Assembly: GCA_002843155.1 (NCBI GenBank)
Contig: PGZD01000017.1
Location: forward strand, 1 to 43,102
DNA: 43,102 nt
Direction: 5' to 3'
Source of the DNA: Gammaproteobacteria bacterium HGW-Gammaproteobacteria-3
GTDB taxonomy: Bacteria; Pseudomonadota; Gammaproteobacteria; Methylococcales; Methylomonadaceae
The position numbers and the translations under genes are program-made. The notes under the pieces were generated by a model. The model was not told where the DNA came from. It made no database searches and worked only from the letters and a program-made list of their open reading frames with translations. Within the stretch, counting starts at the first letter, position 1. Each line of letters begins with the position of its first letter. Of this stretch, positions 34,849-43,102 are shown one piece after another.

Positions 34849-35382
34849 ATGAAATGCCTTTATTATCTAACACCCACATTGGACAATACCCGTAAAATCA
34901 CCGATGATTTGCATAAAGTCGGCATAAGTGACTGGTTTATTCATGTTTTGAGCAAGGACGAATCGGGTTTTAAAAAAGATAAAATCCATTCCAGCAATTA
35001 CCTTGAGCAACTGGATATTTTGCGTTTCGGTATCTTCGGCGCCGCTCTGGGTTTTGTCGTAGGGCTGATTATTGCCAGTTTGGTTGATTCCGCCAAGCCT
35101 TTCGGCCCGGATATGCCGAACATCGTTTTTTATGCTATTATTGCCGTTCTGACAGCATTCGGCGCCTGGGAAGGTGGCTTGATCGGCATCGCCGCAGAAA
35201 ACAAAAAAATATCAATCTTCCATGATGACCTGGAAGCAGGCAGTTATCTGATTTTGATCTACGCTAAAAAAGATGCTGAAAACAGCATTAAAAATGTCAT
35301 GGAAAAACAGCACCCGGAAGCCGTTCTGACTGCCATCGACCCAAGCTTTTACAATCCTTTATCTGCTTTGACGCGTATCTGA
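34849..35382 (+). CDS. Small membrane protein of unknown function
   Basis: A 177-residue protein with a good ribosome site (caggaga before the ATG). It has a soluble N-terminal half starting MKCLYYLTPTLDNTRKITDDL, two transmembrane helices (FGIFGAALGFVVGLIIASL and NIVFYAIIAVLTAFGAWEGG) and a soluble C-terminal half with SYLILIYAKKDAENSIKNVM. The two soluble parts look like a split ferredoxin-like domain, an arrangement seen in some stress-related small membrane proteins. I do not recognise a named family. It stands alone between arsS and the UbiB-like gene. Confidence 0.72.
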   Translation: MKCLYYLTPTLDNTRKITDDLHKVGISDWFIHVLSKDESGFKKDKIHSSNYLEQLDILRFGIFGAALGFVVGLIIASLVDSAKPFGPDMPNIVFYAIIAVLTAFGAWEGGLIGIAAENKKISIFHDDLEAGSYLILIYAKKDAENSIKNVMEKQHPEAVLTAIDPSFYNPLSALTRI

Positions 35383-35393
35383 TCATCGCTTGC

Positions 35394-35537
35394 CGATGTT
35401 TTTTAAAGCGCGCGTAAAACATCGAATCATTTCTTCCATCGATTTGCTGGGATCAGGCTAACGCTTCATCCCAGCCTGCAAGTCTTGTTCAGGCGAAACA
35501 TTTTCAGCGTTTAAGGGTGCATCCCTTAAGCTGAAAA
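35394..35537. repeat. Two hairpins in the leader of the UbiB-like gene
   Basis: The first is cgatgtttt (35394-35402) with aaaacatcg (35416-35424) around a 13-base loop. The second is ttttcagcgtttaaggg (35501-35517) with cccttaagctgaaaa (35523-35537), a near-perfect stem with one small bulge and a 5-base loop. Neither is followed by a strong T run, so they are RNA or DNA structures rather than clear terminators. The gap 35383-35601 holds nothing else recognised. Confidence 0.55.
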
Positions 35538-35601
35538 CGCGGTATCATATCTTCTCTCCTTATTCTTGGGTCTTTTACCCTACAAAATAATATCTTCGCT
35601 C

Positions 35602-37263
35602 ATGCTATTGGAAACCTTAGCCGTTGCCAGGGATTTTGGCCGGGTTCATGAAATTACTTCCATTCTTATCCGCTACGGCTTCGGCGATCTGGTGCGCAGG
35701 CTCGGTATCGTTAGTATCGTCGAACGTGCGGGTCATGTTCTGCATTGGCATGAAATTGATGAGCTGACCAGCATGGAGCCGCCGGAACGGGTGCGCCGCG
35801 TACTTGAAGAAATGGGGCCTACATTTGTCAAGCTGGGCCAGATTTTTGCAACCCGGCCCGACCTGTTCGCACCGGTCTGGATTGCCGAATTCGAAAAATT
35901 ACAAGATCAGGCGCGGCCTGCTCCGATTGAAAAAATCATGGCGCAATTGCAAGAAGATTTGGGCGCAGCGCCGGATGAAGTCTTCGCTACGTTTGATCCT
36001 GCACCCATCGCGGCGGCTTCGATTGCCCAGGTTCATAAAGCTGTTCTGGAAGATGGCACCCACGTTATCGTCAAGGTAAGAAGACCCGGAATACGCGCTA
36101 TCGTTGAAGCCGATTTGAGACTGTTGAGCCAGTTAGCCGACATTGCAGCTCAAGAAATCAAGGATTTACGCCGTTACAACCCTCAGGAAATTGCCCGCCA
36201 GTTTGCCCAGTCCATGCGCCGGGAGCTGGATTTTGCGAGGGAAGGGCGCAATAGCGAGCGTATGCGCGCTAATTTCAGCAAACATCCGGAAATCGTGATT
36301 CCCAAAGTTTACTGGCAATGGACTTGTGAACGGATTAATGTTCAGGAATTTATCGAAGGCATCTCGGGCCATGATATTGAAACCCTCGCTCAAGCCGATC
36401 TGGATCGAAGGCAACTGGCCAAAAGAGGCGCCGACGCGCTCTTTAAGATGATTATCGAAGACGGTTTTTTTCATGCCGACCCTCATCCCGGCAACTGCTT
36501 TTTTCTGCCCGGCAACCGTATCGCCTTCATCGATTTCGGCATGGTCGGCAGGTTATCCGAAGAACGCCGTAATCAGGTGGTCAGCTTGCTTTACGGTCTG
36601 GTGGAAAAAGATCCTGAAAATGTGGTGAAAATCCTGTTGAAATGGGCTGATAAAATACCCACCCGAAAAGACAGTCTGATTTCGGAAGTCGATCATTTTA
36701 TCGAGCAGTACCACGGTGCGCCGCTGAAAGACCTCAATATAGCGGAACTGCTGCTTAATTTAACCACCTTATTGCGCGATCATCAGCTAAATTTACCGGC
36801 TGACCTGGCATTATTGATCAAAGCGTTCATTACGCTGGAAAGTCTGGGCCGACAACTCGATCCCGATTTTAATCTGATCATCGCCGCAGAGCCATTTTTA
36901 AAGCGGGCTTTTTTACTCAGATACACCCCTGACGCGATTGCCCGGCGCGGACTGAAAACCGCTACTAATCTGTTTGAAATGTTCACCGAATTGCCGCAAG
37001 ACCTGCATCGCATTCTGGAAGATTTGCGTCAGGGTGCGGTCAGCGTGCGTCTGGATATTGCCCGGCCGGAATGGCTGGGTAAAGATTTAGATCGTGTCGT
37101 CAACCGGCTTTCGGTCAGTCTGGTGACTGCGGCATTGATCATCGGCAGCTCCATTGTCTCGACAGTGGAAGGCGGCGCATCATCCCTGATTGGGCTTACC
37201 GCTTTTATCGGAGCGGTTTTTGGAGGCATCTGGCTATTGTTTTCGATCTGGCGCAGCGGTTAG
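35602..37263 (+). CDS. ABC1/UbiB family atypical kinase-like protein
   Basis: A 553-residue protein of the UbiB/ADCK family, linked to ubiquinone synthesis and lipid homeostasis. The family motif FVKLGQIFATRPDLF (KxGQ) is near the N-terminus; PIAAASIAQVHKA, IVKVRRPGI, FFHADPHPGN and AFIDFGMVG give the ATP-binding core, and two hydrophobic helices at the C-terminus (SVSLVTAALIIGSSIVS and LTAFIGAVFGGIWLLF) anchor it. No ubiE or ubiJ lies beside it, so it may be a paralogue rather than the ubiquinone gene. The start is uncertain: ATG 35602 is used, TTG 35566 is also in frame, and neither has a clear ribosome site. Confidence 0.9.
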   Translation: MLLETLAVARDFGRVHEITSILIRYGFGDLVRRLGIVSIVERAGHVLHWHEIDELTSMEPPERVRRVLEEMGPTFVKLGQIFATRPDLFAPVWIAEFEKLQDQARPAPIEKIMAQLQEDLGAAPDEVFATFDPAPIAAASIAQVHKAVLEDGTHVIVKVRRPGIRAIVEADLRLLSQLADIAAQEIKDLRRYNPQEIARQFAQSMRRELDFAREGRNSERMRANFSKHPEIVIPKVYWQWTCERINVQEFIEGISGHDIETLAQADLDRRQLAKRGADALFKMIIEDGFFHADPHPGNCFFLPGNRIAFIDFGMVGRLSEERRNQVVSLLYGLVEKDPENVVKILLKWADKIPTRKDSLISEVDHFIEQYHGAPLKDLNIAELLLNLTTLLRDHQLNLPADLALLIKAFITLESLGRQLDPDFNLIIAAEPFLKRAFLLRYTPDAIARRGLKTATNLFEMFTELPQDLHRILEDLRQGAVSVRLDIARPEWLGKDLDRVVNRLSVSLVTAALIIGSSIVSTVEGGASSLIGLTAFIGAVFGGIWLLFSIWRSG

Positions 37264-37301
37264 TCAAAGCGTTTTTGCCCTCTGAAAGGCACAGCTTTGT
37301 A

Positions 37302-37730
37302 TCAAGTCTCGATGAGCCCTGCAATTTTGAGTTGCACGCTTAATTGCCTGAAGCTCTCAGGATTCAAGGCATCATTAAAAATAGCCAGATATTTTGGTTT
37401 ATCATCCATCTGATAATGCAGAACAATCACCTGCGGCGTGAGTACCGTTGATTTAAGTGGCCGGATGGTTTTGAATTCATTGTTTACCCATTGCTCCCAG
37501 CCAAAAGCATCGGTATATCGAAAAGTTAATGTCCCGGTGCGGCCAAAAGTTCGATAATAATAACCGCCACTGATAAGTATCGATACCATCAGTACAGCCT
37601 TGTAAATGAGTGCTAAAGCACTCAGCATGAGCGCCGTTACAGCCATCAGATGCACAAAGACCAGCAGCCGTTGTTGTAAAACCGAGGATTTAACCGACCA
37701 TTCGAATGATGCCGTGTATTTTTCAGACAT
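37302..37730 (-). CDS. Two-helix membrane protein of unknown function (YgfX-like layout)
   Basis: A 142-residue protein with two hydrophobic helices close together (LLVFVHLMAVTALMLSALAL and VLMVSILISGGYYY), followed by a beta-rich soluble part with WEQWVNNEF and TPQVIVLHYQ. The layout resembles YgfX/CptA-type proteins, but no sdhE lies beside it and the similarity is only structural. ATG 37730 is used; an in-frame ATG at 37757 would add nine residues. It converges with the UbiB-like gene. Confidence 0.65.
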   Translation of the reverse strand: MSEKYTASFEWSVKSSVLQQRLLVFVHLMAVTALMLSALALIYKAVLMVSILISGGYYYRTFGRTGTLTFRYTDAFGWEQWVNNEFKTIRPLKSTVLTPQVIVLHYQMDDKPKYLAIFNDALNPESFRQLSVQLKIAGLIET

Positions 37731-37867
37731 GATTTTAAGTTTCCGGCCAGCGCTCATTCAATTCTCACTTCACCGCTTTTCAGTTTCCGGTCACTGAAGT
37801 AAGATGCAGGCATAAGACTTTAAAGCAATCGCTGGAAAAATACCAATCAACTCAAGGGGGCGACGCC

Positions 37868-39193
37868 ATGAACAAAAAAGAGAAAAAAACAGGTCTTTTC
37901 GCACTGTATCGGGAAGATCCTGTGGCTGCGGATAAACTGGTTTGGGGCAGGGAAGTCAATCCGCTGACCCGGCGGGGGTTTTTGCACAAAAGTTCATTGC
38001 TGGCCATGTCGTCCGTAGTGGGCGCCGCCATACCTTTTGCCGAAGCCATGCCGGGCGGCTTGATTCCCGCCGCGCTTGCCAATGAATCGAAAGCTTTTGC
38101 CATTAAAGGTAAGCAGGGATTGACCTTTCTTAACGACCGGCCAATTAACGCGGAAACACCGCCGCATTTACTCGATGACGACTTTACGCCCGCCCGCTAT
38201 TTTTTTGTCAGAAATAACGGCATACCGCCGACGGTGGCGGCAATAGGCTCTGTGGATAAATGGCTGCTCGAAATTTCCGGAGAGTCCTGTGAACGGCCGC
38301 AACGCCTGACGCTGGCCGAACTCAAAAAACAATTTCAACATTACACGTATGCCTTGACTCTGGAATGCGCCGGCAACGGCAGAAGTGAATTTTATCCGCC
38401 CACGAAGGGCAATCAATGGACCACCGGCGCCGTAGGTTGCGCCAAATGGACCGGTGTCCGGCTCAAAGACGTGCTGAACTTTTGCGGCATAAAGAAAGAT
38501 GCGGTTTATATCGGTTATTACGGCGCCGATAGTCACTTGAGCGGCACCCCTGGGAAAGCCGCCATATCCCGGGGTGTACCCATCGCCAAGGCGTTGGAAG
38601 ATGAATCCTTGATTGCCTGGGGCTTCAATGGCGAAGACATTCCGCATCAAAACGGTTTTCCGTTGCGGCTGGTGACAGCCGGATGGCCGGCTTCAACCAG
38701 CGGCAAATGGTTGAACAAGCTCGTCATCAGAAATAAAGTCCACGATGGCGAAAAAATGCAAGGCCAATCTTATCGCGTGCCTTGTAAACCGGTGGCGCCG
38801 GGTTCACCCGTGCCTGATGAGGCGATGTGTATCATCGAGTCGATGCCGGTCAAATCCATTATCACTTACCCTGAATCCGGCGTCACGCATAGTCTGAACA
38901 AAGCCTTTCAGTTCAGAGGCAAAGCCTGGGCCGGTGATCTGGAAGTCGCCGGTATGGCGGTGTCGATAGACTTTGGCGCAAGCTGGCATCCGGCCCGGTT
39001 GGAGAAACCGGTCAACCGCCTGGCATGGCAAAAATGGCACGCGGAAGTCAGATTTCCGCAAACCGGTTATTACGAAGTGTGGGCCAAGGCAACAGACAGC
39101 CAAGGCAAATCGCAGCCGACTATTGTGCCCGGCTGGAATCCAAAAGGCTATTTGAATAACGCATGTCACAGAATTGCCGTTCAGGTTGTCTGA
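37868..39193 (+). CDS. sorA: Sulfite dehydrogenase catalytic subunit SorA (molybdopterin)
   Basis: A 441-residue molybdoenzyme of the sulfite oxidase family. A twin-arginine signal (LTRRGFLHKSSLLAMSSVVG) sends it to the periplasm already folded. The molybdenum-ligating cysteine is Cys167 in TLECAGNGRS, and GAVGCAKWTGVRLKDVL and YYGADSHLSG fit the cofactor pocket; a C-terminal dimerisation domain follows. It oxidises sulfite to sulfate and passes electrons to the cytochrome encoded 10 bases downstream. The ATG has an aaggggg site. The signal peptide sits unusually far in, after ~34 polar residues. Confidence 0.94.
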   Translation: MNKKEKKTGLFALYREDPVAADKLVWGREVNPLTRRGFLHKSSLLAMSSVVGAAIPFAEAMPGGLIPAALANESKAFAIKGKQGLTFLNDRPINAETPPHLLDDDFTPARYFFVRNNGIPPTVAAIGSVDKWLLEISGESCERPQRLTLAELKKQFQHYTYALTLECAGNGRSEFYPPTKGNQWTTGAVGCAKWTGVRLKDVLNFCGIKKDAVYIGYYGADSHLSGTPGKAAISRGVPIAKALEDESLIAWGFNGEDIPHQNGFPLRLVTAGWPASTSGKWLNKLVIRNKVHDGEKMQGQSYRVPCKPVAPGSPVPDEAMCIIESMPVKSIITYPESGVTHSLNKAFQFRGKAWAGDLEVAGMAVSIDFGASWHPARLEKPVNRLAWQKWHAEVRFPQTGYYEVWAKATDSQGKSQPTIVPGWNPKGYLNNACHRIAVQVV

Positions 39194-39203
39194 ACCGGAG
39201 GCC

Positions 39204-39593
39204 ATGATGAAAGCTTATAGCAAACTACCCCTCTATTTCTTGTCCTTGACGCTGGCCTGTGCGGCAACGAGTCCTGTAAGAGCGGATGATGCCGCCGCCA
39301 ACATAAAAACAGATGCTCAATCCGGATTGAAAATAGCGCCCGGATGGCAAGCGGTCAAGGCCAACTGCACCGCCTGTCATTCGGCGAAACTGATTACAGC
39401 GCAACAAGGCGATAGGGAAACCTGGCTGAAAATCATTCGCTGGATGCAGAATACCCAAGGGCTTTGGGCTTTGGATCATACGACCGAAAACACCCTTCTG
39501 AATTATTTGGCGACTCAATATCCGCCTGTCTGGAACGGTCGGCGCGCCAATTTGCCAGCCGGCGCCATGCCACCCAATCCCTGGTTGCCCTAG
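39204..39593 (+). CDS. sorB: Sulfite dehydrogenase cytochrome c subunit SorB
   Basis: A 129-residue periplasmic cytochrome: signal peptide LPLYFLSLTLACAATSPVRA, then one haem site CTACH (Cys55, Cys58, His59), with a methionine in RWMQNTQGLW as the probable sixth ligand. SorB accepts electrons from SorA and gives them to a respiratory cytochrome. The ATG at 39204 follows a strong ccggagg site; the longer frame from 39174 runs back into sorA and is unlikely. The gap to putA is 44 bases. Confidence 0.92.
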   Translation: MMKAYSKLPLYFLSLTLACAATSPVRADDAAANIKTDAQSGLKIAPGWQAVKANCTACHSAKLITAQQGDRETWLKIIRWMQNTQGLWALDHTTENTLLNYLATQYPPVWNGRRANLPAGAMPPNPWLP

Positions 39594-39637
39594 CTTGTGG
39601 TTACCAACTGCGGTTTAGCGCAGGATAGGTGACAGCC

Positions 39638-42600
39638 ATGAATTTACAAGCCTTGCGCACCAACATCAATCAAGCCTGGTTAGCCGACGAGCCGACCGTG
39701 GTGCAGGATTTACCGGCGCGATTGCAGGATTATCGGGCGCTTGACGCGACGACTCATGCACATGCGCTGGTTGCGGCCGTCCGCGATAATAAAGAGCGGC
39801 AATCGGTTGTCGAAGCTTTTTTGCATGAATACCAGTTGAACAGCGAAGAAGGCCGCATTTTGATGAGTATTGCCGAAGCCTTGCTGCGTATTCCCGATTT
39901 AGCGACGCAAGACCGGTTTCTGGCCGATAAATTGACTGCGGCGCACTGGCCACGCCACAGTGATTCCCTGCTGATGAATTTATCGACTGGCGCCCTGCAA
40001 TTGACCGGCCAATTCGAACAATACCTCAAGGCGGCTGAAAAACCGCGTCAATTATTCGAAAAGCTATTGGCAAGACTGGGCCAGCCTTTGATTCGCACGG
40101 CCTTGAAACAGGCCATGCACTTGCTTGGCGCGCAATTTGTCATCGCCGGAACCATCGAGCAAGCTATCGCCGCAAGCCGCGAGCACTCGGCATACCGTTA
40201 TTCTTTTGACATGCTCGGAGAAGCTGCGGTCACGGCCACGGATGCCGATTATTACTATCAAGCCTATCTTCATGCCATCAAAGCATTGGCGCTGACACAA
40301 AAGCCGGGCGATATTTTCCAGGGGGCCGGCATTTCCATCAAATTATCGGCGCTATCGCCACGTTATGAGCCGTTGCAACACCGGCGCGCCGTGCCCGAAT
40401 TGACTGAAAAACTGCTTTACCTGACAAAATACGCCTGTAGCCGGGGTATTTCGGTGACCCTCGATGCCGAGGAAAGCGAACGTCTGGATATGTCATTGAC
40501 TGTTTTTGAATCGGTTTTCACTCATCCTGACTTATGTTCTTACCCGGGCTTCGGTCTGGCGCTTCAGGCTTATCAAAAACGGGCCCTGCCGGTCATCCGC
40601 TGGTTGGCAGCCCTGGCCCGAAGCCAACAAAAAAAAATCCCGGTACGTCTGGTCAAAGGTGCATACTGGGATAGCGAAATCAAACGCGCCCAGGAAAACG
40701 GTCTCAGCGCTTATCCGGTATTCACCCGCAAATCCGCCACCGATATTTCTTATCTGGTCTGCGCCCAAGCGCTGTTGAGCGATAGCGAGGTGTTTTACCC
40801 CCAGTTTGCGACGCATAATGCCCATACTGTCGCCGCTATCGCGCAGTTTGGCAAACAGCGGCATTCGAATTTTGAATTTCAACGCCTGCATGGCATGGGC
40901 GAGCCGCTTTACCGGGAATTCATGACGCACAGCCAAGAGTGCATAGCCTGCCGGGTTTACGCGCCGGTCGGTAGTTATCAGGATTTGTTGCCTTATCTGA
41001 TCAGGCGCTTGCTGGAAAATGGCGCCAATACTTCTTTTATCAATCAGGTCGAAAATCCCGCTATCGCCATCGATCAAATAGTGCAGGACCCTGTCGCCTG
41101 CTGGCAACAGGGTCAGTCCGGCATATTGCCTTTACCGGCTGATCTCTATGGCAGCCAGCGTGTTAATTCACAAGGGCTCAATTTGGCCGATGCCGAACAA
41201 CTCGACTGGCTGCAACAGCAACTGGACGCATTAAAGGCTATCAATCATCAAGCCTGTCCTTTAATCGACGGTAACACTTATGCAGGCGCCGCACAGCAGA
41301 TTAAAGCGCCTGCCGATAAGCTCGACGTTGTAGGCACGGTGGTTTTCAGCGATGCCAAGGCGGTAACCGCAGCGCTTGACGCGGCAGCGGGGGCGTTTGC
41401 CGAATGGCGCCTGCATCCGGTCAAGCAACGCGCGGCGTATTTGCGCAAAGCCGCCGATTTGCTGGAACTGGGCCGCCTTGAACTGGTATCGTTGTGTGTC
41501 AGAGAAGGCGGCAGGACGATTAAAGATGCCTTGGCCGAAGTACGCGAAGCCGTCGATTTTTGCCGTTATTATGGTGCTTGCGCGCTCGATCTTTTTGACG
41601 CGCCGGTCAACTTGCCGGGACCTACCGGTGAAACAAATTGCTTAAGATATTACGGCCGTGGCGTTTTTGTCTGTATCAGTCCGTGGAATTTTCCCATCGC
41701 CATTTTTATCGGCCAGATTGCTGCGGCCCTGGTTTCCGGTAATACTGTCATCGCCAAACCGGCCGAGTTGACATCACTGACAGCGATGGCTTGTATCCGC
41801 ATTTTGCATCAGGCAGGCATACCGGAGTCGGTTTTGCATTTTTTGCCCGGTCACGGCGCCCGAATTGGCCCGCAACTTCTCGCCGACGAACGCGTGGCAG
41901 GCGTTGCCTTTACCGGCTCCACCGCCACGGCTCGTTTTATCAATCAACAACTGGCGGAGCTCCAGGCCATTGTCCCGCTGATTGCCGAAACCGGTGGCCA
42001 GAACGTATTGATTGCCGACAGCTCGGCGCACAAGCAGCAACTGGTGCAAGATGTCATACAATCGGCTTTCAACAGTGCCGGACAAAGGTGTTCAGCCTTG
42101 CGCGTGTTGTTCTTGCCTTTAGCTGCGGCCGATCAAATCATCGAACTGCTGACCGGAGCGATGGCTGAATTGGTCTTGGGAAATCCCTGTGTTTACGCCA
42201 CCGATATTGGTCCTGTCATCAGCGCCGATGCTGCGGATAAACTTTCACGGCATGTGGAAACGCTGCGCGGGCAGTGCAAAATGTTTTATCAAATGCCGAC
42301 CGATAAAAGCCTGAACGGGGGCAGTTTTTTTCCGCCTTGCCTGGTCGAAATAAATGACTTGAGTCAGTTGCAGGAAGAAGTTTTTGGTCCGGTGCTGCAT
42401 ATCATCCGTTATCACCCCGAGGCTCTGGATCAGGTTGTGCAAGCGGTCAACGCGACGGGTTATGGTTTGACACTGGGCATACACAGCCGTATCGATGACA
42501 CGCTGCACAGCATTCAACTGCGGGCCCGGGTAGGTAATGTCTATATCAACAGAAACATGATCGGCGCCGTCGTCGGCGTCCAGCCTTTCGGCGGCATGGG

Positions 42601-42730
42601 ACTTTCCGGCACCGGTCCGAAAGCGGGCGGCCCCGATTACCTGCGTCGTTTCGCAGTCGAGCAGACCGTCACCACCAATACCGCCGCCGTCGGCGGCAAT
42701 ACCGGCCTGCTGGCGCAGGATTTACGCTGA
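39638..42730 (+). CDS. putA: Bifunctional proline dehydrogenase / glutamate semialdehyde dehydrogenase PutA
   Basis: A 1030-residue enzyme converting proline to glutamate. The FAD-dependent proline dehydrogenase half has ISIKLSALSPRYEP, VTLDAEESERLDMSL and VRLVKGAYWDSEIKRAQ. The NAD-dependent aldehyde dehydrogenase half has ISPWNFPIAIFIGQ, AETGGQNVLIAD (general base Glu) and NSAGQRCSALRVLF (nucleophile Cys). The N-terminal ribbon-helix-helix of E. coli PutA is missing, so it is a short catalytic form that cannot repress its own gene. ATG 39638 follows ggtgaca; an in-frame GTG at 39629 is also possible. Confidence 0.96.
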   Translation: MNLQALRTNINQAWLADEPTVVQDLPARLQDYRALDATTHAHALVAAVRDNKERQSVVEAFLHEYQLNSEEGRILMSIAEALLRIPDLATQDRFLADKLTAAHWPRHSDSLLMNLSTGALQLTGQFEQYLKAAEKPRQLFEKLLARLGQPLIRTALKQAMHLLGAQFVIAGTIEQAIAASREHSAYRYSFDMLGEAAVTATDADYYYQAYLHAIKALALTQKPGDIFQGAGISIKLSALSPRYEPLQHRRAVPELTEKLLYLTKYACSRGISVTLDAEESERLDMSLTVFESVFTHPDLCSYPGFGLALQAYQKRALPVIRWLAALARSQQKKIPVRLVKGAYWDSEIKRAQENGLSAYPVFTRKSATDISYLVCAQALLSDSEVFYPQFATHNAHTVAAIAQFGKQRHSNFEFQRLHGMGEPLYREFMTHSQECIACRVYAPVGSYQDLLPYLIRRLLENGANTSFINQVENPAIAIDQIVQDPVACWQQGQSGILPLPADLYGSQRVNSQGLNLADAEQLDWLQQQLDALKAINHQACPLIDGNTYAGAAQQIKAPADKLDVVGTVVFSDAKAVTAALDAAAGAFAEWRLHPVKQRAAYLRKAADLLELGRLELVSLCVREGGRTIKDALAEVREAVDFCRYYGACALDLFDAPVNLPGPTGETNCLRYYGRGVFVCISPWNFPIAIFIGQIAAALVSGNTVIAKPAELTSLTAMACIRILHQAGIPESVLHFLPGHGARIGPQLLADERVAGVAFTGSTATARFINQQLAELQAIVPLIAETGGQNVLIADSSAHKQQLVQDVIQSAFNSAGQRCSALRVLFLPLAAADQIIELLTGAMAELVLGNPCVYATDIGPVISADAADKLSRHVETLRGQCKMFYQMPTDKSLNGGSFFPPCLVEINDLSQLQEEVFGPVLHIIRYHPEALDQVVQAVNATGYGLTLGIHSRIDDTLHSIQLRARVGNVYINRNMIGAVVGVQPFGGMGLSGTGPKAGGPDYLRRFAVEQTVTTNTAAVGGNTGLLAQDLR

Positions 42731-42785
42731 GAAATAGCTTGTCAATTGACTTGTCTTTTTGACCCTCTTCTGTGTCGCTGAACGC

Positions 42786-43000
42786 CTGCGGCACACAATG
42801 CGAAGGAGTCCGACTTATCGGGCGACGGGCGTGGCGCGGATTTTTATCGTACCCCAATGTTGATGCGTAACGATAGGTCGCTACGTTTAACCCAATTGGG
42901 TATTTTTCCGGTTGAAGGTTTTGTCTTCGTTCTTCGCTTAGGTTCACCGGGATCAAAGGCGGTGCGCAATGCGTAGAAGTTCGATTTATCGGGCTCAGGG
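42786..43000. repeat. Two degenerate copies of a ~35-bp sequence
   Basis: The stretch near 42790-42828 (acaatgcgaaggagtccga, then cttatcgggcgacggg) and that near 42961-43000 (gcaatgcgtagaagttcga, then tttatcgggctcaggg) align over about 35 bases with scattered differences. Read on the minus strand both give D-K-S-x-x-x-A-L. The gap 42731-43016 has no credible gene; this looks like eroded repeat sequence. Confidence 0.4.
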
Positions 43001-43016
43001 TCATAGGATGATGACA

Positions 43017-43085
43017 TGGACTCCTCCCCACCCCTAGCGGTGTCATAATGCACCTGAGAAATTAAACGGGACAAAGAGGAGTCCA
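43017..43085. repeat. Perfect 10-bp inverted repeat covering the ribosome site of the last gene
   Basis: tggactcctc (43017-43026) is mirrored by gaggagtcca (43076-43085). The right arm contains the gaggag ribosome site placed 6 bases before the ATG at 43088. Pairing in the mRNA would hide it. The left arm could instead mark the end of an insertion sequence. Confidence 0.55.
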
Positions 43086-43087
43086 AA

Positions 43088-43102
43088 ATGAATCGTAACG
43101 TA
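43088..43102 (+). CDS. Start of a gene running off the right edge
   Basis: Only five codons (MNRNV) are in the window, behind a near-perfect gaggag ribosome site. The short sequence cannot be assigned. The upstream inverted repeat and repeat-rich surroundings make a transposase gene plausible, but that is inference. Confidence 0.35.

Noticed and set aside
42844-43086. 80-codon minus-strand frame at the right edge
   Set aside because: It runs through degenerate repeats and the inverted repeat, and starts within the latter; no recognisable protein.

Overview
The window looks like the chromosome of a gammaproteobacterium, most likely a methylotroph or type I methanotroph (Methylococcales). The pointers are a formaldehyde-activating-enzyme family gene, moderate-to-high GC coding sequence, a gammaproteobacterial-style glnA-ntrBC block and many short palindromic repeats. 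The assignment is inference: no methane monooxygenase, rRNA or other marker gene is present.

Layout. 1-572 is a scrapyard of gene remnants: an incoming tail, a headless VapC toxin, and a RAYT transposase N-terminus joined to a cut-off DUF1640 protein. 590-6808 (minus) is a Cu(I)/Ag(I) efflux operon: a small Cys-rich exported protein, then cusC-cusB-cusA. 6900-8720 holds a protein-tyrosine phosphatase, a dienelactone-hydrolase family gene and a dense patch of repeats, including a 144-bp MITE with intact terminal repeats and an 8-bp target duplication. 8718-10420 carries a divergent Fae paralogue and a class V aminotransferase.

10617-18514 is a nitrogen-assimilation island: two tandem glnK-amtB modules (minus), then glnA, ntrB and ntrC (plus). 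The 417-bp gap between glnK and glnA contains two convincing sigma-54 (-24/-12) elements pointing outwards, with two NtrC-like sites 31 bp apart placed symmetrically between them. The circuit can therefore be read from the DNA: NtrB/NtrC respond to PII and drive glnA and glnK-amtB.

18511-20507 (minus) encodes a LolA-like lipoprotein-sorting protein and an outer-membrane barrel. 20877-26274 (plus) is a tightly overlapped five-gene operon, pstA-pstB-glpQ-glpD-FGGY kinase, joining a phosphate transporter that lacks pstS and pstC to glycerophosphodiester and glycerol-3-phosphate catabolism. This is the most unusual gene arrangement seen. An FMN-binding glutamate-synthase-like protein follows on the minus strand. 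28094-31184 has a DUF547 protein, an ECF sigma/zinc-finger anti-sigma pair and an EAL-domain protein.

31355-34739 is an arsenosugar-type operon (arsM, two rSAM-associated glycosyltransferase-type proteins, arsS). The rest holds a small membrane protein, an ABC1/UbiB kinase-like gene, a two-helix membrane protein, the sulfite dehydrogenase pair sorAB and a short-form bifunctional putA. The right edge has degenerate repeats and the start of a gene whose ribosome binding site lies inside a perfect inverted repeat.
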